64,000 nucleotides of DNA, from positions 498,501-562,500 of the forward strand of contig NC_056422.1 in NCBI RefSeq assembly GCF_905147365.1, given 5' to 3'. The notes beneath the pieces were generated by a model. The model made no database searches and had not been told where the DNA came from. It worked only from the letters and a program-made list of their open reading frames with translations. The DNA is from Aricia agestis (lineage: Eukaryota > Arthropoda > Insecta > Lepidoptera > Lycaenidae). Below, piece after piece: positions 20,432-31,265 of this stretch; positions within the stretch are counted from its first letter, which is position 1, and every line of letters begins with the position of its first letter. A program made the translations under genes and the position numbers.

Positions 20432-20768
20432 TGTAAGTTTACCTCTTAGGCGTTTCTTGTTATAGAGTAGGCTGGTATAAGTTCCAAAGAGAAAGTATGA
20501 TTTATTTGATTTTGAAGTAAGTTGACAATTTTATTATAATGAAAAAAATGATTTAAGAGAAACGATCTGTGTTAAAAATATTTTAATATTTTATCGGAGG
20601 AATAACAATAAACGTAATTGTCGTTTCTCTTATTTTACAGGTATGATATTATTATATTATTGTTGTATTTAGTTTGTTTATAATTTTACTTTTAGTGATT
20701 AAACTCTTATTTTACAGAGAAACAAAATTGTTTACTTGTTTTCCTCCATACATCAAAATAATCTTATA
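20432..20768 (+). repeat. 3' LTR of the gypsy element
   Basis: It starts TGTAAGTTTACC directly after the purine tract AAGGGGGGAGA. An AATAAA-like site (ACAATAAACG, about 20608) lies near the R region. The last 128 bases match the 5' repeat. The right end is masked by a following (TA)n run, so the terminal dinucleotide is uncertain. Confidence 0.7.
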
Positions 20769-21160
20769 TATATATATATATAGAGTATATTATATTATTA
20801 TGTGTGCTATAATTAATAACAACATTTCAAGCTTACGCTTATGCATGTGGCTGTCATTGTCTGTCAAGTGGCTTTACCATCGTATCGGACAAAGACAACA
20901 ACGTGGATTAGCGTAGAGGTAATATTTCTTAATAATAAAGCCATTGTATTTTAATGTCATCATGATGAGGGATGAGGGACGATGTCTTGGTTTAGGGCTC
21001 AGGAATAGGATGAAAAATGCTCACAAGAAGAACAATTTCATTCAAGGACATTTTTGCTTGGGCAAAGCACTGTTATTATTTATTAATTCATGACCAACAT
21101 AGATTCTACATAGTTATCATGTGCAAATGAGCACACTTGACACTGCGCTATGTCAAGAAT
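20769..21160. other. AT-rich DNA after the gypsy element, no gene seen
   Basis: It begins with a (TA)n stretch. I see no supported coding region or clear repeat boundary. Confidence 0.4.
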
Positions 21161-21329
21161 AGACTTCTTTAGTAATTCACAGCGTCTTCAGTCTTCACAT
21201 TGACGAAACCCGTGTTTGTTTTTATGTTTTTTTTTATGTTTTTATCTTCTGCAAGTATTCGTCCATTTATGTTTATTTCTTTAGAAATGCTCACGAAAAT
21301 CCTATTCAGGAATAGCGGAGCCACACCAT

Positions 21330-21430
21330 GTGTTGTGTAATAATAGAATTCCTCTCCCAGCTGATTGCTCACCGGGAGTCGAACCCGCACAAAAACTATC
21401 GCCCCATTGAGGCGGCTGTTTTGTATCAAC
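21330..21430 (-). repeat. tRNA-like SINE head (box B present)
   Basis: On the minus strand it contains GGGTTCGACTCCC (21386-21374), a good match to an RNA polymerase III box B. CTCAATGGGGCGATAG lies upstream in the place where a box A would be. No complete cloverleaf is evident, so I treat it as a tRNA-derived SINE remnant and not a tRNA gene. Confidence 0.4.
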
Positions 21431-21735
21431 ATTTATTACAAGTCGGTTTAATTACATTTCTTTGCTTGACAGGTAGTAAGACAGCTTTTTTCTAAGTGAT
21501 TGTTAATTAATTAATTGTCATATTAATTGTTTAAAAAAATGTATATATTGTATGAAACTAACTGACTGTGACTTCTTGTTTTGATAACCAGGGCCGCAAG
21601 ATTTTTGATTTTCATTTGAAGATAATGTCAATTTTAAGTTTTTCATAGGTATTGAATATCTTGTAACTTAAGCAACCTAAAGGTTTCAGAACTTTGCATA
21701 TTTTAATTATTAAGTTTTATAAAAGTAATACAATA

Positions 21736-22050
21736 AGTACGGGAGCCCTAAAACAATTTTTTTTATTACTATAGCTAACTTTTGGTAAGTAGCTTCATTT
21801 TGATAAGACGAACAATATTTAAATATTATTTAATAGTAATATAATTTAAGATTAATATTGTCCTACAAATAGAACAATCCATATTTTAGGACCATCAAGT
21901 CAAAGTATGAAATCATTTCTATTTCTGTTAGCTACCACTTTCAAGACTTTTCCCAAAATAAAAATGTTGTTCGTCTTTTCAAAATGAAGCTACGCACAAA
22001 AAATTAGATCTTGATAGTAATAAAAAAAAATTGTTCTCGGCTCCCGTACT
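21736..22050. mobile_element. 315-bp MITE with about 100-bp inverted arms
   Basis: The ends are AGTACGGGAGCC and GGCTCCCGTACT. Inside, both arms carry ATTTTTTTTATTACTAT, then AGCTTCATTTTGA and AGACGAACAA in matching order on opposite strands. I could not define a target duplication. Confidence 0.65.
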
Positions 22051-22476
22051 GAATTCAAAATATTGTTTTATTAATTTTTGATAATGAATATTATGCTTTG
22101 TGATATTACTATGTTATAAGTACCTAAGTTAGGTAGGATTTTCAAATTATAATTGAGTAATCGTAAGAAACAGGACTAGCATGTAATAGTGATGTAAGTA
22201 CTTAGTAGTAATATTCCTTTGCGCCCACTGAGATACTCGTATAAGTCGTACTTTTGCTCCTGTCCCATTCTTTATAACGATACAATATAAAATTTTATAA
22301 ACTTGTTTTATTTCCATAGACATTAGCCTCCCATGTAGCCTCCCCTGCATTATATTATGTAATACCTACTTGTCATTGAATTTCGTTCATCAATAAATGT
22401 AGGAACTCATATTCGAATCCAGTTCAAGTCCAGATCGAACATAATGCTAACACCGTCCTGCTCAAAAGTTCTAAGA

Positions 22477-22796
22477 TTTTTTTTAATGAAATAAGGGGGC
22501 AAACGAGCAAACGGGTCACTTGATGGAAACCAACTTCCGTCGCCCATGGACACTCGCAGCATCAGAAGAGCTGCAGGTGCGTTGCCGGCCTTTTAAGAGG
22601 GAATAGGGTAATATGGGAGGGTAGGGATGGGAATAGGGGAGGGTAAGGAAGGGAATAGGGTAGGGGATTGGGCCTCTAGTAAACTCACTCGGCGTGAAAC
22701 AGTGCAAGCGCTGTTTCACGCCGGTTTTCTGTGAGAACGTGATATTTCTCCGGTCGAGCCGGCCCATTCGTGCCGAAGCATGGCTCTCACGTATAA
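22477..22796 (-). mobile_element. SINE copy, minus orientation
   Basis: Read on the minus strand it runs from the tRNA-like head (CCGGCTCGACCGGAG) through a polypyrimidine (CCCTAYYCCC) zone to GCCCCCTTATTTCAT and a T/A-rich tail at 22477. Other copies are at 30510-30782, 43419-43632 and 61214-61512, with a fragment at 12051. The general type resembles the abundant butterfly SINE class often called Metulj, but that name is a guess. Confidence 0.65.
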
Positions 22797-24009
22797 ATTA
22801 ATGAAGAGAATTGTTACCCAGACTTACTTAAATAAAATTTTCCTTGCGATGATTTTTACGCTCAGTTCAGCGTCCGAAAGCACGTAGGTATTGGAATGTT
22901 AAGTCAATTTTGTAATTGGAATATTGATTATTGATATAACTCATATAACCTTAGATTATAGTTCAATGGGTTAAGTAAGTACAGTATTTTTTGACAAAAT
23001 TTTGCGCACTAACAATTAAATTAAAGATTACTAAAATTAAGAGGTCTTATGCAATTTATAATATCCAGTATACAAATCACAATAATAATTATTCAAGTAA
23101 CGTAATAGTTTGGTCAACTTAAATGAAGTAGGTAATAACGTTTAAGTTTCAGCCATTGCACTTTATGACTGTGGAACCCTCACTTTGTAGAAACAACGAT
23201 ATCACGATAAATCCTTTGAGTATACATCGTAATCTCCGCTGCAGGGTTTTATCACTTTCGACGCAGCCCTCAGCTTATCCCGTACTTTATTGGCCATAAA
23301 GTGCCTTTTTTGCCTCCTGTGGGTTCCACCACCCCTGGCGGCCATTTTTCACGCTTCACGGGACCCTGTTGATGTAGACTGTAGCCTGTAGGTCGTAGGG
23401 TTTGACAACATTATATTATAATATTCTGACTTCAATGTATTAACATTGAAGTCATAATACTGTACGTAATCCGCTTCCTTACAACCGTAAAAGAATAGGT
23501 ACTAAATAAGTAGGTACTTAATTTTTTACTCTGGGTTTGTAGAAAAAGAAGCTTTAATTTACTGCTATTTCTCCTAGATAACATTAACAACCCTGTAGAA
23601 CTTATACGTACATATGTATTGTACCTACTTACAAGATGTTAAAAAGTACGACACTAGTAAGTATTGAAAAACCTTTATAAAATTAGAAAAACTTGAACAA
23701 TGTATGCTAGAGCTGCATGCTGACCGTGCACCGCCGCGCCGCCGCAGCAACAGATTCGGGTACTCCTCATCACCAATCACCATGTCACCAATCACCATAG
23801 TTTAGCTCTGAAGGCCAGACTTAAGAGTACCTATGTATGCTCGAACAGACCTCGGCGAATCTAGATTGATCGAATTCTAGATTGATTTTGCGTCGCACTT
23901 AGAAAACGCAGGTTTGTGAGTTGTGACGGTAGGTAGTTGTTCCCTTCCTCTGCGGGCTCAGGTAAGGATTTAGCTGTAATACAGCGGAGTTGTAAAAGCT
24001 GTGACGTTT
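22797..24009. other. Intergenic DNA, no gene seen
   Basis: Mostly AT-rich. A small GC-rich patch at about 23710-23760 (CACCGCCGCGCCGCCGCAGC) has no associated frame that I trust. GTAGGTACTTA-type simple words are common, as elsewhere in the window. Confidence 0.4.
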
Positions 24010-24249
24010 ATTAGCACACATTCAACATTAGCCAAGCTAAACTTTATAGTTATAAAGATGCTATAAGTTATAACCCGTATCTTAACAAAAGAAACAAAAA
24101 AAAAAGATAGGACTGCTCATTATACGTAAAAGATTTTTTGTGTGGACGAGTTATGAGAGGCGTGGGCCGAGTGTGGGCGAGTTTTTTATTTAATTAGGTA
24201 CTAGTAACTAGTTTATGGTTGTAGATTTGTTGCAGTAGCATTAATTATT
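24010..24249 (+). promoter_or_regulatory. Duplicate of the THAP-A upstream region
   Basis: Bases 24010-24200 match 690-890 closely, including the AGGCGTGGGCCGA block. Beyond 24200 the two copies differ: here a possible coding exon follows, while the 0.7-kb copy goes on directly to the next shared block. The role as promoter is inference. Confidence 0.45.
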
Positions 24250-24310
24250 ATGGACGGATCTGGAGATATGAGCATTAAAATTAAAAAACAAAGCGAGCAT
24301 CAAATTGAGG
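24250..24310 (+). CDS. Possible first coding exon, unknown protein
   Basis: The ATG at 24250 opens 20 codons (MDGSGDMSIKIKKQSEHQIE) plus one base, ending at a good donor, G|GTAAGC, at 24310/24311. The start context is ATTATTATGG. The peptide is polar and non-repetitive. No matching downstream exon is recognised in the window. It could be the first exon of a gene with long introns, or chance. I do not recognise the protein. Confidence 0.28.
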
Positions 24311-24796
24311 GTAAGCTTTTGAGGCCTACTTATACCTACCTAATAAGTAATAATTAGAGTTAACGTTAAGCCTGTGTGAAAATATTTAACATTATCTTTT
24401 AAACTGCATAAACAATGAACGTTAAATTCCCAAACTGCCTCTATTATCCTGTATGATATGCGATTATCATTTAAAAGTAATAAATGATCATTGCCTGTTA
24501 CAATTTGAATTTTTTATTAAGAACAAAAGAAACTTAACATAAAAAAGTTATTCCATGAAAAATTCTAATTTCCGTTGTCTACAAAATACTCTAGTTTTGT
24601 AGTTATCGCGAGACTCGAGACTCGAGAGTGACTAACACCTGACCTTGACTCGCCTGACCGGCGATTAGCTGTTGCGAGGACAACCTATTAGTAGGTACAG
24701 GTATTATATATAGTATAGTATAGTATATAGTGCTTATACTTCACGAGTCACGACCTAGGTCACAGAGATATCAATATTTAATATTAATATTATAAA

Positions 24797-25000
24797 CTAG
24801 AAGACGCCCGCAGCTCCGTTGCGCCAAAATTAGTTTATTGCGTAGGAATCGTACATTCTTTCGGGATAAAAAGTATCATATGTCCTTTCCCAGGACTCAA
24901 ACTATCTCCATACCAAATTTCAGCAAAATCGGTTCAGCGGTTTAAGCGTGAAGAGGTTACAGACAGACAGACACACTTTCGCATTTATAATATTAGTATG
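24797..25000 (-). mobile_element. Non-autonomous Helitron (family A), left member of a head-to-head pair
   Basis: On the minus strand it ends with the hairpin GCGCAACGGAGCTGCGGGC, then GTCTTCTAG (CTAG at 24800-24797). The other end carries the CAGACAGACAGAC microsatellite and CGAAAGTGTG. It meets a second copy in opposite orientation at about 25001. Confidence 0.65.
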
Positions 25001-25001
25001 G

Positions 25002-25160
25002 ATGCGAAAGTTTCTGTCTGTTACCTCTTCACGCCCACCGTAGGACCGGTGCTGAAATTTGGTATGGACTATGGAGATAATTTGAGTCCCGGGAAAGCAC
25101 AAAGGATACTTTTTATCCCGGATAAATGTTCCTTTTGGCGCAACGTAGTTGCGGGCGTCA
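25002..25160 (+). mobile_element. Non-autonomous Helitron (family A), right member of the pair
   Basis: It runs from ATGCGAAAGTTTCTGTCTGT to the hairpin region GGCGCAACGTAGTTGCGGGC (about 25137-25156) and GTCA, lacking the CTAG end. With the left member it forms an inverted repeat with arms of about 160 bases. Confidence 0.6.
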
Positions 25161-25164
25161 AAGT

Positions 25165-25740
25165 TAAGAGTTCATACCTCAAACTTCAAACTACTCATTA
25201 AATTAAAGTTAAGTAGCCCCTGCTGTTACTATAGCCTAGTTTAAGTATAATAACACAAACAACACAAGGCACACCAACAAAAACTTATTTTAGGACATTA
25301 AGAGCGTTTACACCTTTCACGCTCAATTTGGCTTAAAACTGTACTTTTCAAAGTTGAAAAAATTATCATCCACTTATCTTGATAAAAATTTTGATAACTT
25401 ATTTTTATAGGAAATTTCACTGTCTATATAGTTAGCAGAGAACCTACCTATTTATTTAACTTTTTAATATAATATTAGCTTCATATCATAGTAGAACTCT
25501 TTAATTTAAAAAATTGTTTTTAAATATCAACAAATCTTTTGTTTTTTTTTTCTACAAACATTTTAAAACTACTATAAATCGCTGCGTGCAAAGCAATTCA
25601 AATAGTCCGCCGCACGCACAAATATTTCCAGAAGTTTCGATCCTTTTATACATATTAGCTGAAACCTAGATAAGTAATCTAATACTAAGGTACAATTTAG
25701 TTATGAACAATGATCTAATACCCCTGCCCGCTGTCACAGT
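25165..25740. repeat. Second half of the duplicated THAP-A upstream region
   Basis: Bases 25165-25290 match about 905-1080 (CTTCAAACTACTCATTAAATT, GGCACACCAACAAAAAC). Bases 25620-25700 match about 1088-1150 (ATTTCCAGAAGTTTCG, AAGTAATCTAAT). About 330 bases of extra AT-rich DNA separate the two parts. Confidence 0.6.
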
Positions 25741-26570
25741 TAACTCCACCAGTTTGTCGACTATTACCTACCTATTTGGTAACGTATATAACTTTTCGCC
25801 GAGCTCCGATCAATAACATGCCCATTTACATTGCAAAATACACCTTATTACGGCAAAATAGAGTAGGATCTCCCTCGGCAGGCCGTCGCTGCTTTCGTTC
25901 GGCTGTTGCTAAGCGCGTTTCAGCGAGGAGGAGGGATCACCAACCTTTTTCTGGGGCGACCCTACACTTTCACCTTTACAATATTGCTTCTAAGCCATTT
26001 TGTTTCTCGTTTATATTGTTTTCTGTAAAAGTTTCATATTCACGATTAATATTATATTTTTGCCGTGTATTTAGAAGAGAATTTTTAATATTGTTGAAAA
26101 ATTTAAGCTTATGTACATATTTTTCTATTGTATAAATAAACATCTAAATTTGAATCTAATTTTTGAGTTTACTTGCTCTTTATATCGCTTCATTATATTT
26201 ACTACATTTCAAGTGTTAAAATACTCCATTAAATATAAATTACTTTTAAACGTTTATTCTGCATATTTTAAAATAGTCATCAATCTAAAACAGATGTTTG
26301 GCTTTCACAAAAAAAAAAGCTATTAAGTAATTCTCACACATGCGTCCAAATTAACAATATAAAGGGCGTTAATAGTACAACTCGAAACTTTACGAGCCAA
26401 AGATTTAATAAAGTAGGAACAAAGAAAACTCGAATAATCGTTCGAAAGCGACCAATAACAATAAGCAACATAAAGCTACACGGGGCTTTTGTTTAACGCA
26501 CGGAAGGAAGTCAACGTTATGTAAGGTTAACATAAATAATCGTTAAAAGTTTAAAACGAGTAAAAGGTGC
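25741..26570. other. AT-rich intergenic DNA, no gene seen
   Basis: A few frames of 60-120 codons occur but none shows a recognisable domain, and their composition tracks the AT-rich background. Confidence 0.4.
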
Positions 26571-26579
26571 AAAAAAAAG

Positions 26580-26830
26580 GTTGGCAACGGGGGAGCGATA
26601 CCATAAATGCACTAGCGCAACGCGCGCGGGCCCCCGCAACGACACGACCGAAGCGCCCGCGTCGAGCCACGACGGAAATGAACCCTAGCTCATCGCAATA
26701 AGGGCGAAGTGAGTGTCAAAGTCTTTGTGAAGGTCGCAGGCGGTTAGGTCGTTACGTCGAACCACCGCGGCCTGGTACCGGTCACGTCCGCCAGCGAGCG
26801 ATGGAACAGCTGATTGTTGTTATGATTACT
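26580..26830. promoter_or_regulatory. CpG-rich island without an assigned gene
   Basis: A short, CG-rich, apparently single-copy block (GCGCAACGCGCGCGGGCCCC; GGTACCGGTCACGTCCGCC) stands out from AT-rich surroundings. It resembles the promoters of THAP-A, THAP-D and MADF-BESS. No start codon with a convincing exon follows on either strand. Confidence 0.35.
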
Positions 26831-26980
26831 ACAGCGCTCGAATAATATCATTACACTGTACTCTGCCCAAATTACATACGATATTGCTGCTATAGGCTAC
26901 TGTAGTTACTACCAAATAATATTATGGCCGACAAATATTTCAAAATAGTAGTTTTGATGTTAATTTATAAAACACTGAAC

Positions 26981-27103
26981 TGTCAAAAAAGTGAAGAAAT
27001 TAAAAAGTGGCAACATCGTAGTGTCATCCCTTTCTTCTTAGATTGATTTGAAAGGGATGACACTACTATGTTGCCCCTTTTTAATTTCTTCACTTTCTTG
27101 ACA
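26981..27103. repeat. Large hairpin with 54-base arms
   Basis: Arms 26981-27034 and 27050-27103 pair with three mismatches by my reading. The loop is 15 bases. The ends read TGTCAAAAAAGTGAAGAAAT and its near-complement. Confidence 0.8.
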
Positions 27104-27818
27104 TAAGTACTTAGAGTACTTACTATAGTTTTAGTCATAAATCGCAGTTCATGTAATAATCGACATGTTTTGTATTTAAATGTGAATTGTGATGTGTAAT
27201 TTAAAATTTTAGTTGAACTGCATATAAGTACATAAATATTACATCCATTGTTGCATGCACGTAGCAATAGATTGTCAGCTGTGAACGCAGAGCGAGCGCG
27301 AACATAGCCGAGCGTCCCCGAGCGTGCCCGAACAAAGCCGAGCGCTTTTGATTGATTGATTCGCTTCTTTGTTCGCTTCGACTAAAATTGGACCATAGCA
27401 ACGATTCTATTACTGTCCTCGTTGTTATGTAATGCATTTTCATTAATAACGGAGGGGAGATTAAACAACTTTATGAGTATTATCTCCGTTTGACCTTTTT
27501 AAAACACAATTTAAAAAGTTGAAATTTTATTTACAACTGAGTAATCTAATGAAATCTAAACGTAAACAAAAGGATCAAATTGGTGTAAGTAATAGTGTTT
27601 TATTGACACCTTTGTAACTAACTGCTTAGATTAAATTGGCCGAACGGAATAAACTTTCTATTATTATTATTTATTGTACATACATAAACCTCAGGCATAA
27701 ACTTATATTACAGTAGGAAGTAGGAAGAATATTAATTCTTTAGGTTCTCAATTATATTTACCTAGGTTAATTGGTGTCTTATCATTCTTTTATTTTTACG
27801 CAAGTTCTCTATTGCGAT

Positions 27819-28200
27819 TAGGGTTACCATACGTCCGGAATAATCCGGACATGTCCGGACTTTTAGACTCTTGGCCGGACTTCGTCCGGCCTTCTCATTT
27901 GTCCGGATTTTTAATTACTTGATGAAATATGAGAAATAAAACTAGTAAAGTTACATCGAGTGAGTCTTTAATCATCGTTATACTGACTTTATGGACTGGT
28001 TGGCGCCATCAGTGCTGCCAACATGAAAACAGTGTTGCCGCCTTGAAAACAGTGTTGCAAATTTTAAAAATATCGTGTCGTGCGTGGGTAGGCGAAAAAT
28101 GTTTTTTTGTTCTTTTAACTAAGTACGACAAAAAGTCAAAAGTCCGGTCTTTTATTGAAATGTCCGGCTTTTTGTCAGGACTACCTAGATGGTAACCCTA
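27819..28200. mobile_element. hAT-type MITE with 8-bp target duplication ATTGCGAT
   Basis: Its ends are TAGGGTTACCAT and ATGGTAACCCTA. ATTGCGAT flanks both sides (27811-27818, 28201-28208). The interior is rich in TCCGG words (GTCCGGACTTTTAGAC). It is the same family as 6308-6582. Confidence 0.85.
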
Positions 28201-28209
28201 ATTGCGATT

Positions 28210-28435
28210 TGCGCCTGAACTCACTTATCGCGCAGGAACCGTACATCTTTTGCAACAAAACAGTCTATCCTACGTCCTTGCAACAAAACAGTCTATCCTA
28301 CGTCCGCGTCCTTTCCCGGGGGAGATAGTATCTTTATCTTACCAAATTTTATAAAAATCGGTTCAGTTGCTCATTCGTGTAGAAGTAACAAAGACGTCAC
28401 ACTTTCGCATTTATAATTTTAGTATCGAGTATGGA
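28210..28435 (-). mobile_element. Helitron (family A) fragment with a 28-bp tandem duplication
   Basis: It shares AAAATCGGTTCAG and CACACTTTCGCATTTATAAT with other family A copies. A 28-base unit beginning TTGCAACAAAACAGTC is present twice in a row (28250-28277 and 28278-28305). The 3' hairpin is missing. Confidence 0.6.
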
Positions 28436-29460
28436 CAATGGACATGGTAACTGGTAAGGTTAGGAAAAAAAAGAGAGTAGGCTCTCATTAACTTTTTTTT
28501 CTTTGTTCGTAATCCACGGGCGGGGCGTAGAAAGGGCCAAATTAACCGATTCCCATGATAGCACCGAACCCTTTTTATATTTACGAGTGAACCCCCCGGT
28601 TATCTAACCGCTGTTGACTAGAGTTTATCGCTCGGTTAACTTTTCGCTAACGTTTTGTTACTTATCGTTATCAACTTATCACATAACTCCAACTATTAGG
28701 ATTTAGATGAAATCAGTAGTATCCCCTTAGTAGGTAGTCTGTGGGTGAAATCTTTTGCGTAACTTAGCTTTTGTACTTTTGTAAGTTACTTTGAATAGTT
28801 AGGTGATTCTAATATCGCTAATTTTTAAAGCGCCCTGTGCTGTGCTTTTGTTTTTTGAAGCATTTGATATTGAATAGGACATTAGGAGCTTTGAGGATGA
28901 CAACTCTTTAAACTTAAGAGGGATATTTCATAATATTCATATTAAGTATTACAAGTTACAGGTACTTATGTATAATTATTGTATTGTAACTGTTATACAT
29001 AGGTATACGTAAGTTTTATTAAAAAAAAGTATTAAGCATACTCATAAATTATAATGTAAGCTTAGACAAGCATTATCTAAGAATGTAAGTAAGTAAGAAC
29101 ATATTATTATAAAGAACACTTTTAGCATTCTACTTTAGGCACAGAATAGATAATACTATTGAGCATTTTTTTAGGTTAAACTATTTACCATTCTGTCGTA
29201 ATTATTCTTATTTCTTGGTCTTTAGTTCTTTCATCTTTGTTTTCCTTTATTTCCTTATCGCCTAACCGCTAACGTCTTCAATGGTTTTGTTTTCGTGCGT
29301 CAATTGTTTAGTTTAAAACACATAAAACAATCAGCATTCGATTTTCAATTATTGTCGTAACTCGTAACTCAAGTCGGCCATTTTGATTGGGAAGGAGAAG
29401 GACAGCCGAAAATATACGACTCTGTTTGTCCATTGTCCAATTTTTCTGACTTAATCCATA
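28436..29460. other. AT-rich intergenic DNA, no gene seen
   Basis: No supported coding region or recognisable repeat ends. Confidence 0.4.
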
Positions 29461-29461
29461 T

Positions 29462-29856
29462 CGAGACCTCATCGAGTCTATACTGGTACTTAATTATGGT
29501 ATAGATTCGAATTTCGATGAGGTCTCGGCATGATAAAACATTAAAAGAGTAGGTAATTACCTACTTTTCCTCATAATTTTTCGCGCGGTAAGCATCTGGT
29601 CAAAAACTCCAAAAATCTTTTGTTTCACGTTTAATGAATTAATTACAATCCAGTACTTACTTACTTACATTAATTTATACTCTTTAGTAGAATTTAGTAT
29701 TATTTAAAAAACGTGGTACAGAGTTGTGAGGACAACTCTGTACCACGTTTTTTAAATAATATACAGGTTAAATAATATAAAGGTAGTTTATTGGCTTATA
29801 GCACTACATGAAACTGAGGAGTTTCATATTATGTAGTGCTATAAGCCAATAAACTA
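29462..29856. repeat. Cluster of three hairpins
   Basis: Hairpin 1 has 14-base arms at 29462-29475 and 29514-29527. Hairpin 2 has perfect 30-base arms at 29698-29727 and 29732-29761 with loop GAGG. Hairpin 3 has perfect 26-base arms at 29784-29809 and 29831-29856, and its inner part (AAACT-GAGG-AGTTT) again has a GAGG loop. Confidence 0.85.
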
Positions 29857-30509
29857 TTACATTTTATACGTCTTAGATGAATGATTGGTCGTCTTTAGAT
29901 TAATCATTAAGCAATCTAAGTTTTATATTACTAAACTTTTGGATATCGGTGAACGGTAAAACAAAATTAAGTATTAACAATTTTAAATGACAAGAGCGTA
30001 TTTAAGTTATTTAGTGTGTCGTGTATGAATTTTTGTACGAAAAAAACGATTCCGTTGCGAACAAAAACTTGTAATTTATGAAACAGCTGTTCGTGTGTCC
30101 TAGTAAGACGAGGATCCCATAATAGGCCTCGCTTTAAGTTTTATGATATTTTAACGGCTTTTAGTTCGGAACAGACAATTAAGGAAGTGATATTTAGTCG
30201 TTCTAAAAATAAAGTCTTCGGAAAGAAATATAATTGGGAGATTTTGTATGAAACAAAACTCAATACATATTTGTCACGTCGAGTCGTAAGTCGTGACTCG
30301 TGATAGAAAATGTTTGTATGAAAAGTTCGCCCAACAAAAATCAGCCCCAAAGTGTAGGGTCCATTGGCCATTAATTATAATATTACCACTATTTTTGCCT
30401 GAACCTGGCATATCTAATTACGTTTTGATCGAAATAAACTAAAAATCGCTCAAGATATTAAGTTATTAACACAATGGTTGAAGATCCTTTTGAGAAAGCC
30501 ATATTTTGG
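29857..30509. other. AT-rich intergenic DNA, no gene seen
   Basis: No supported gene. A 76-codon frame on the minus strand has no recognisable features. Confidence 0.4.
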
Positions 30510-30782
30510 TTTTTTTTTATGAAATAAGGGGGCAAACGAGCAAACGGGTCACCTGATGGAAAGCAACTTCCGTCGCCCATAGACCCTCGCAGTATCAGAA
30601 GAGCTGCAGGTGCGTTGCCGGCCTTTTAAGAGGGAATAGGGTAGGGGATTGGGCCTCCGGTAAACTCACTCACTCGGCGAAACACAGCGCAAGCGCTGTT
30701 TTACGCCGATTTTCTGTGAGAACGTGGTATTTCTCCGGTCGAGCCGGCCCATTCGTGCCGAAGCATGGCTGTCTCACGTATG
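30510..30782 (-). mobile_element. SINE copy, minus orientation
   Basis: Same family as 22477-22796, with the tRNA-like head at the right (about 30735-30780) and a T-rich tail at the left. The polypyrimidine zone is shorter than in the other copies. A (TAAA)n run lies shortly downstream at 30848-30870. Confidence 0.65.
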
Positions 30783-31124
30783 TTAGATAGATGTAGGTTA
30801 GATAACGATTTTTTTAATTATTCTTATGCAAAACTTTGTTTTCCAATAAATAAATAAATAAATAAATAAAACGTGACAGATTTCTACTCTTTAAAATATT
30901 ATAATGTAGAATTATGATTTAGGTTAGGAGTGATCTCTTTGGGAATACACTATTTATAGCCATGACATTATAAATGAATCAAACCGAAACACATTCAAAT
31001 CGTTTCTTTGTGATTTCTATCTCTACCTGTGATAAATGATTTTGACAAATAACGTAAACTACGTATAGACTTGGATTATGATAGATTTTTTTTTCATTTT
31101 TTTGTCCCTTTTTACCCACACCGT

Positions 31125-31265
31125 CCCCCGACACACCGTGACAACAATTATGGACTAAAATATTACTTTACACAAGTTAGAAATTATTTGAACTTAAAGT
31201 TAGTAAAATATATTATTTCATTACTTTTTAAAGTTGTTTGGCGGGGGTTTTTTTAAATTTCTTAA
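31125..31265. repeat. Repeat block also present at 53448-53586
   Basis: Both copies share CAACAATTATGGACTAAAAT, TTACTTTACACAAGTTAG and AAATTTCTTAA. The copy here carries an insertion at its TTAA; the 53-kb copy does not. Confidence 0.75.

Larger units (their letters stand above)
12593..20768 (+). mobile_element. Ty3/gypsy LTR retrotransposon interrupted by a LINE
   Basis: A 128-base direct repeat (12593-12720 and 20641-20768) flanks gag, protease, reverse transcriptase, RNase H and integrase in that order, the Ty3/gypsy order. A purine tract AAGGGGGGAGA (20421-20431) precedes TG at 20432, so the 3' LTR is probably 20432-20768 (337 bases). Only its last 128 bases exist at the 5' end, where Helitron and SINE debris replace the rest. 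A LINE of about 3.6 kb (about 13890-17516) sits between protease and reverse transcriptase. Apart from the LINE, both coding halves are open. There is no env. No tRNA primer site complementary to a standard CCA end is evident after the 5' repeat. Confidence 0.88.

Noticed and set aside
21374..21386. tRNA gene suggested by box B
   Set aside because: I could not form an acceptor stem or full cloverleaf; a SINE remnant fits better.
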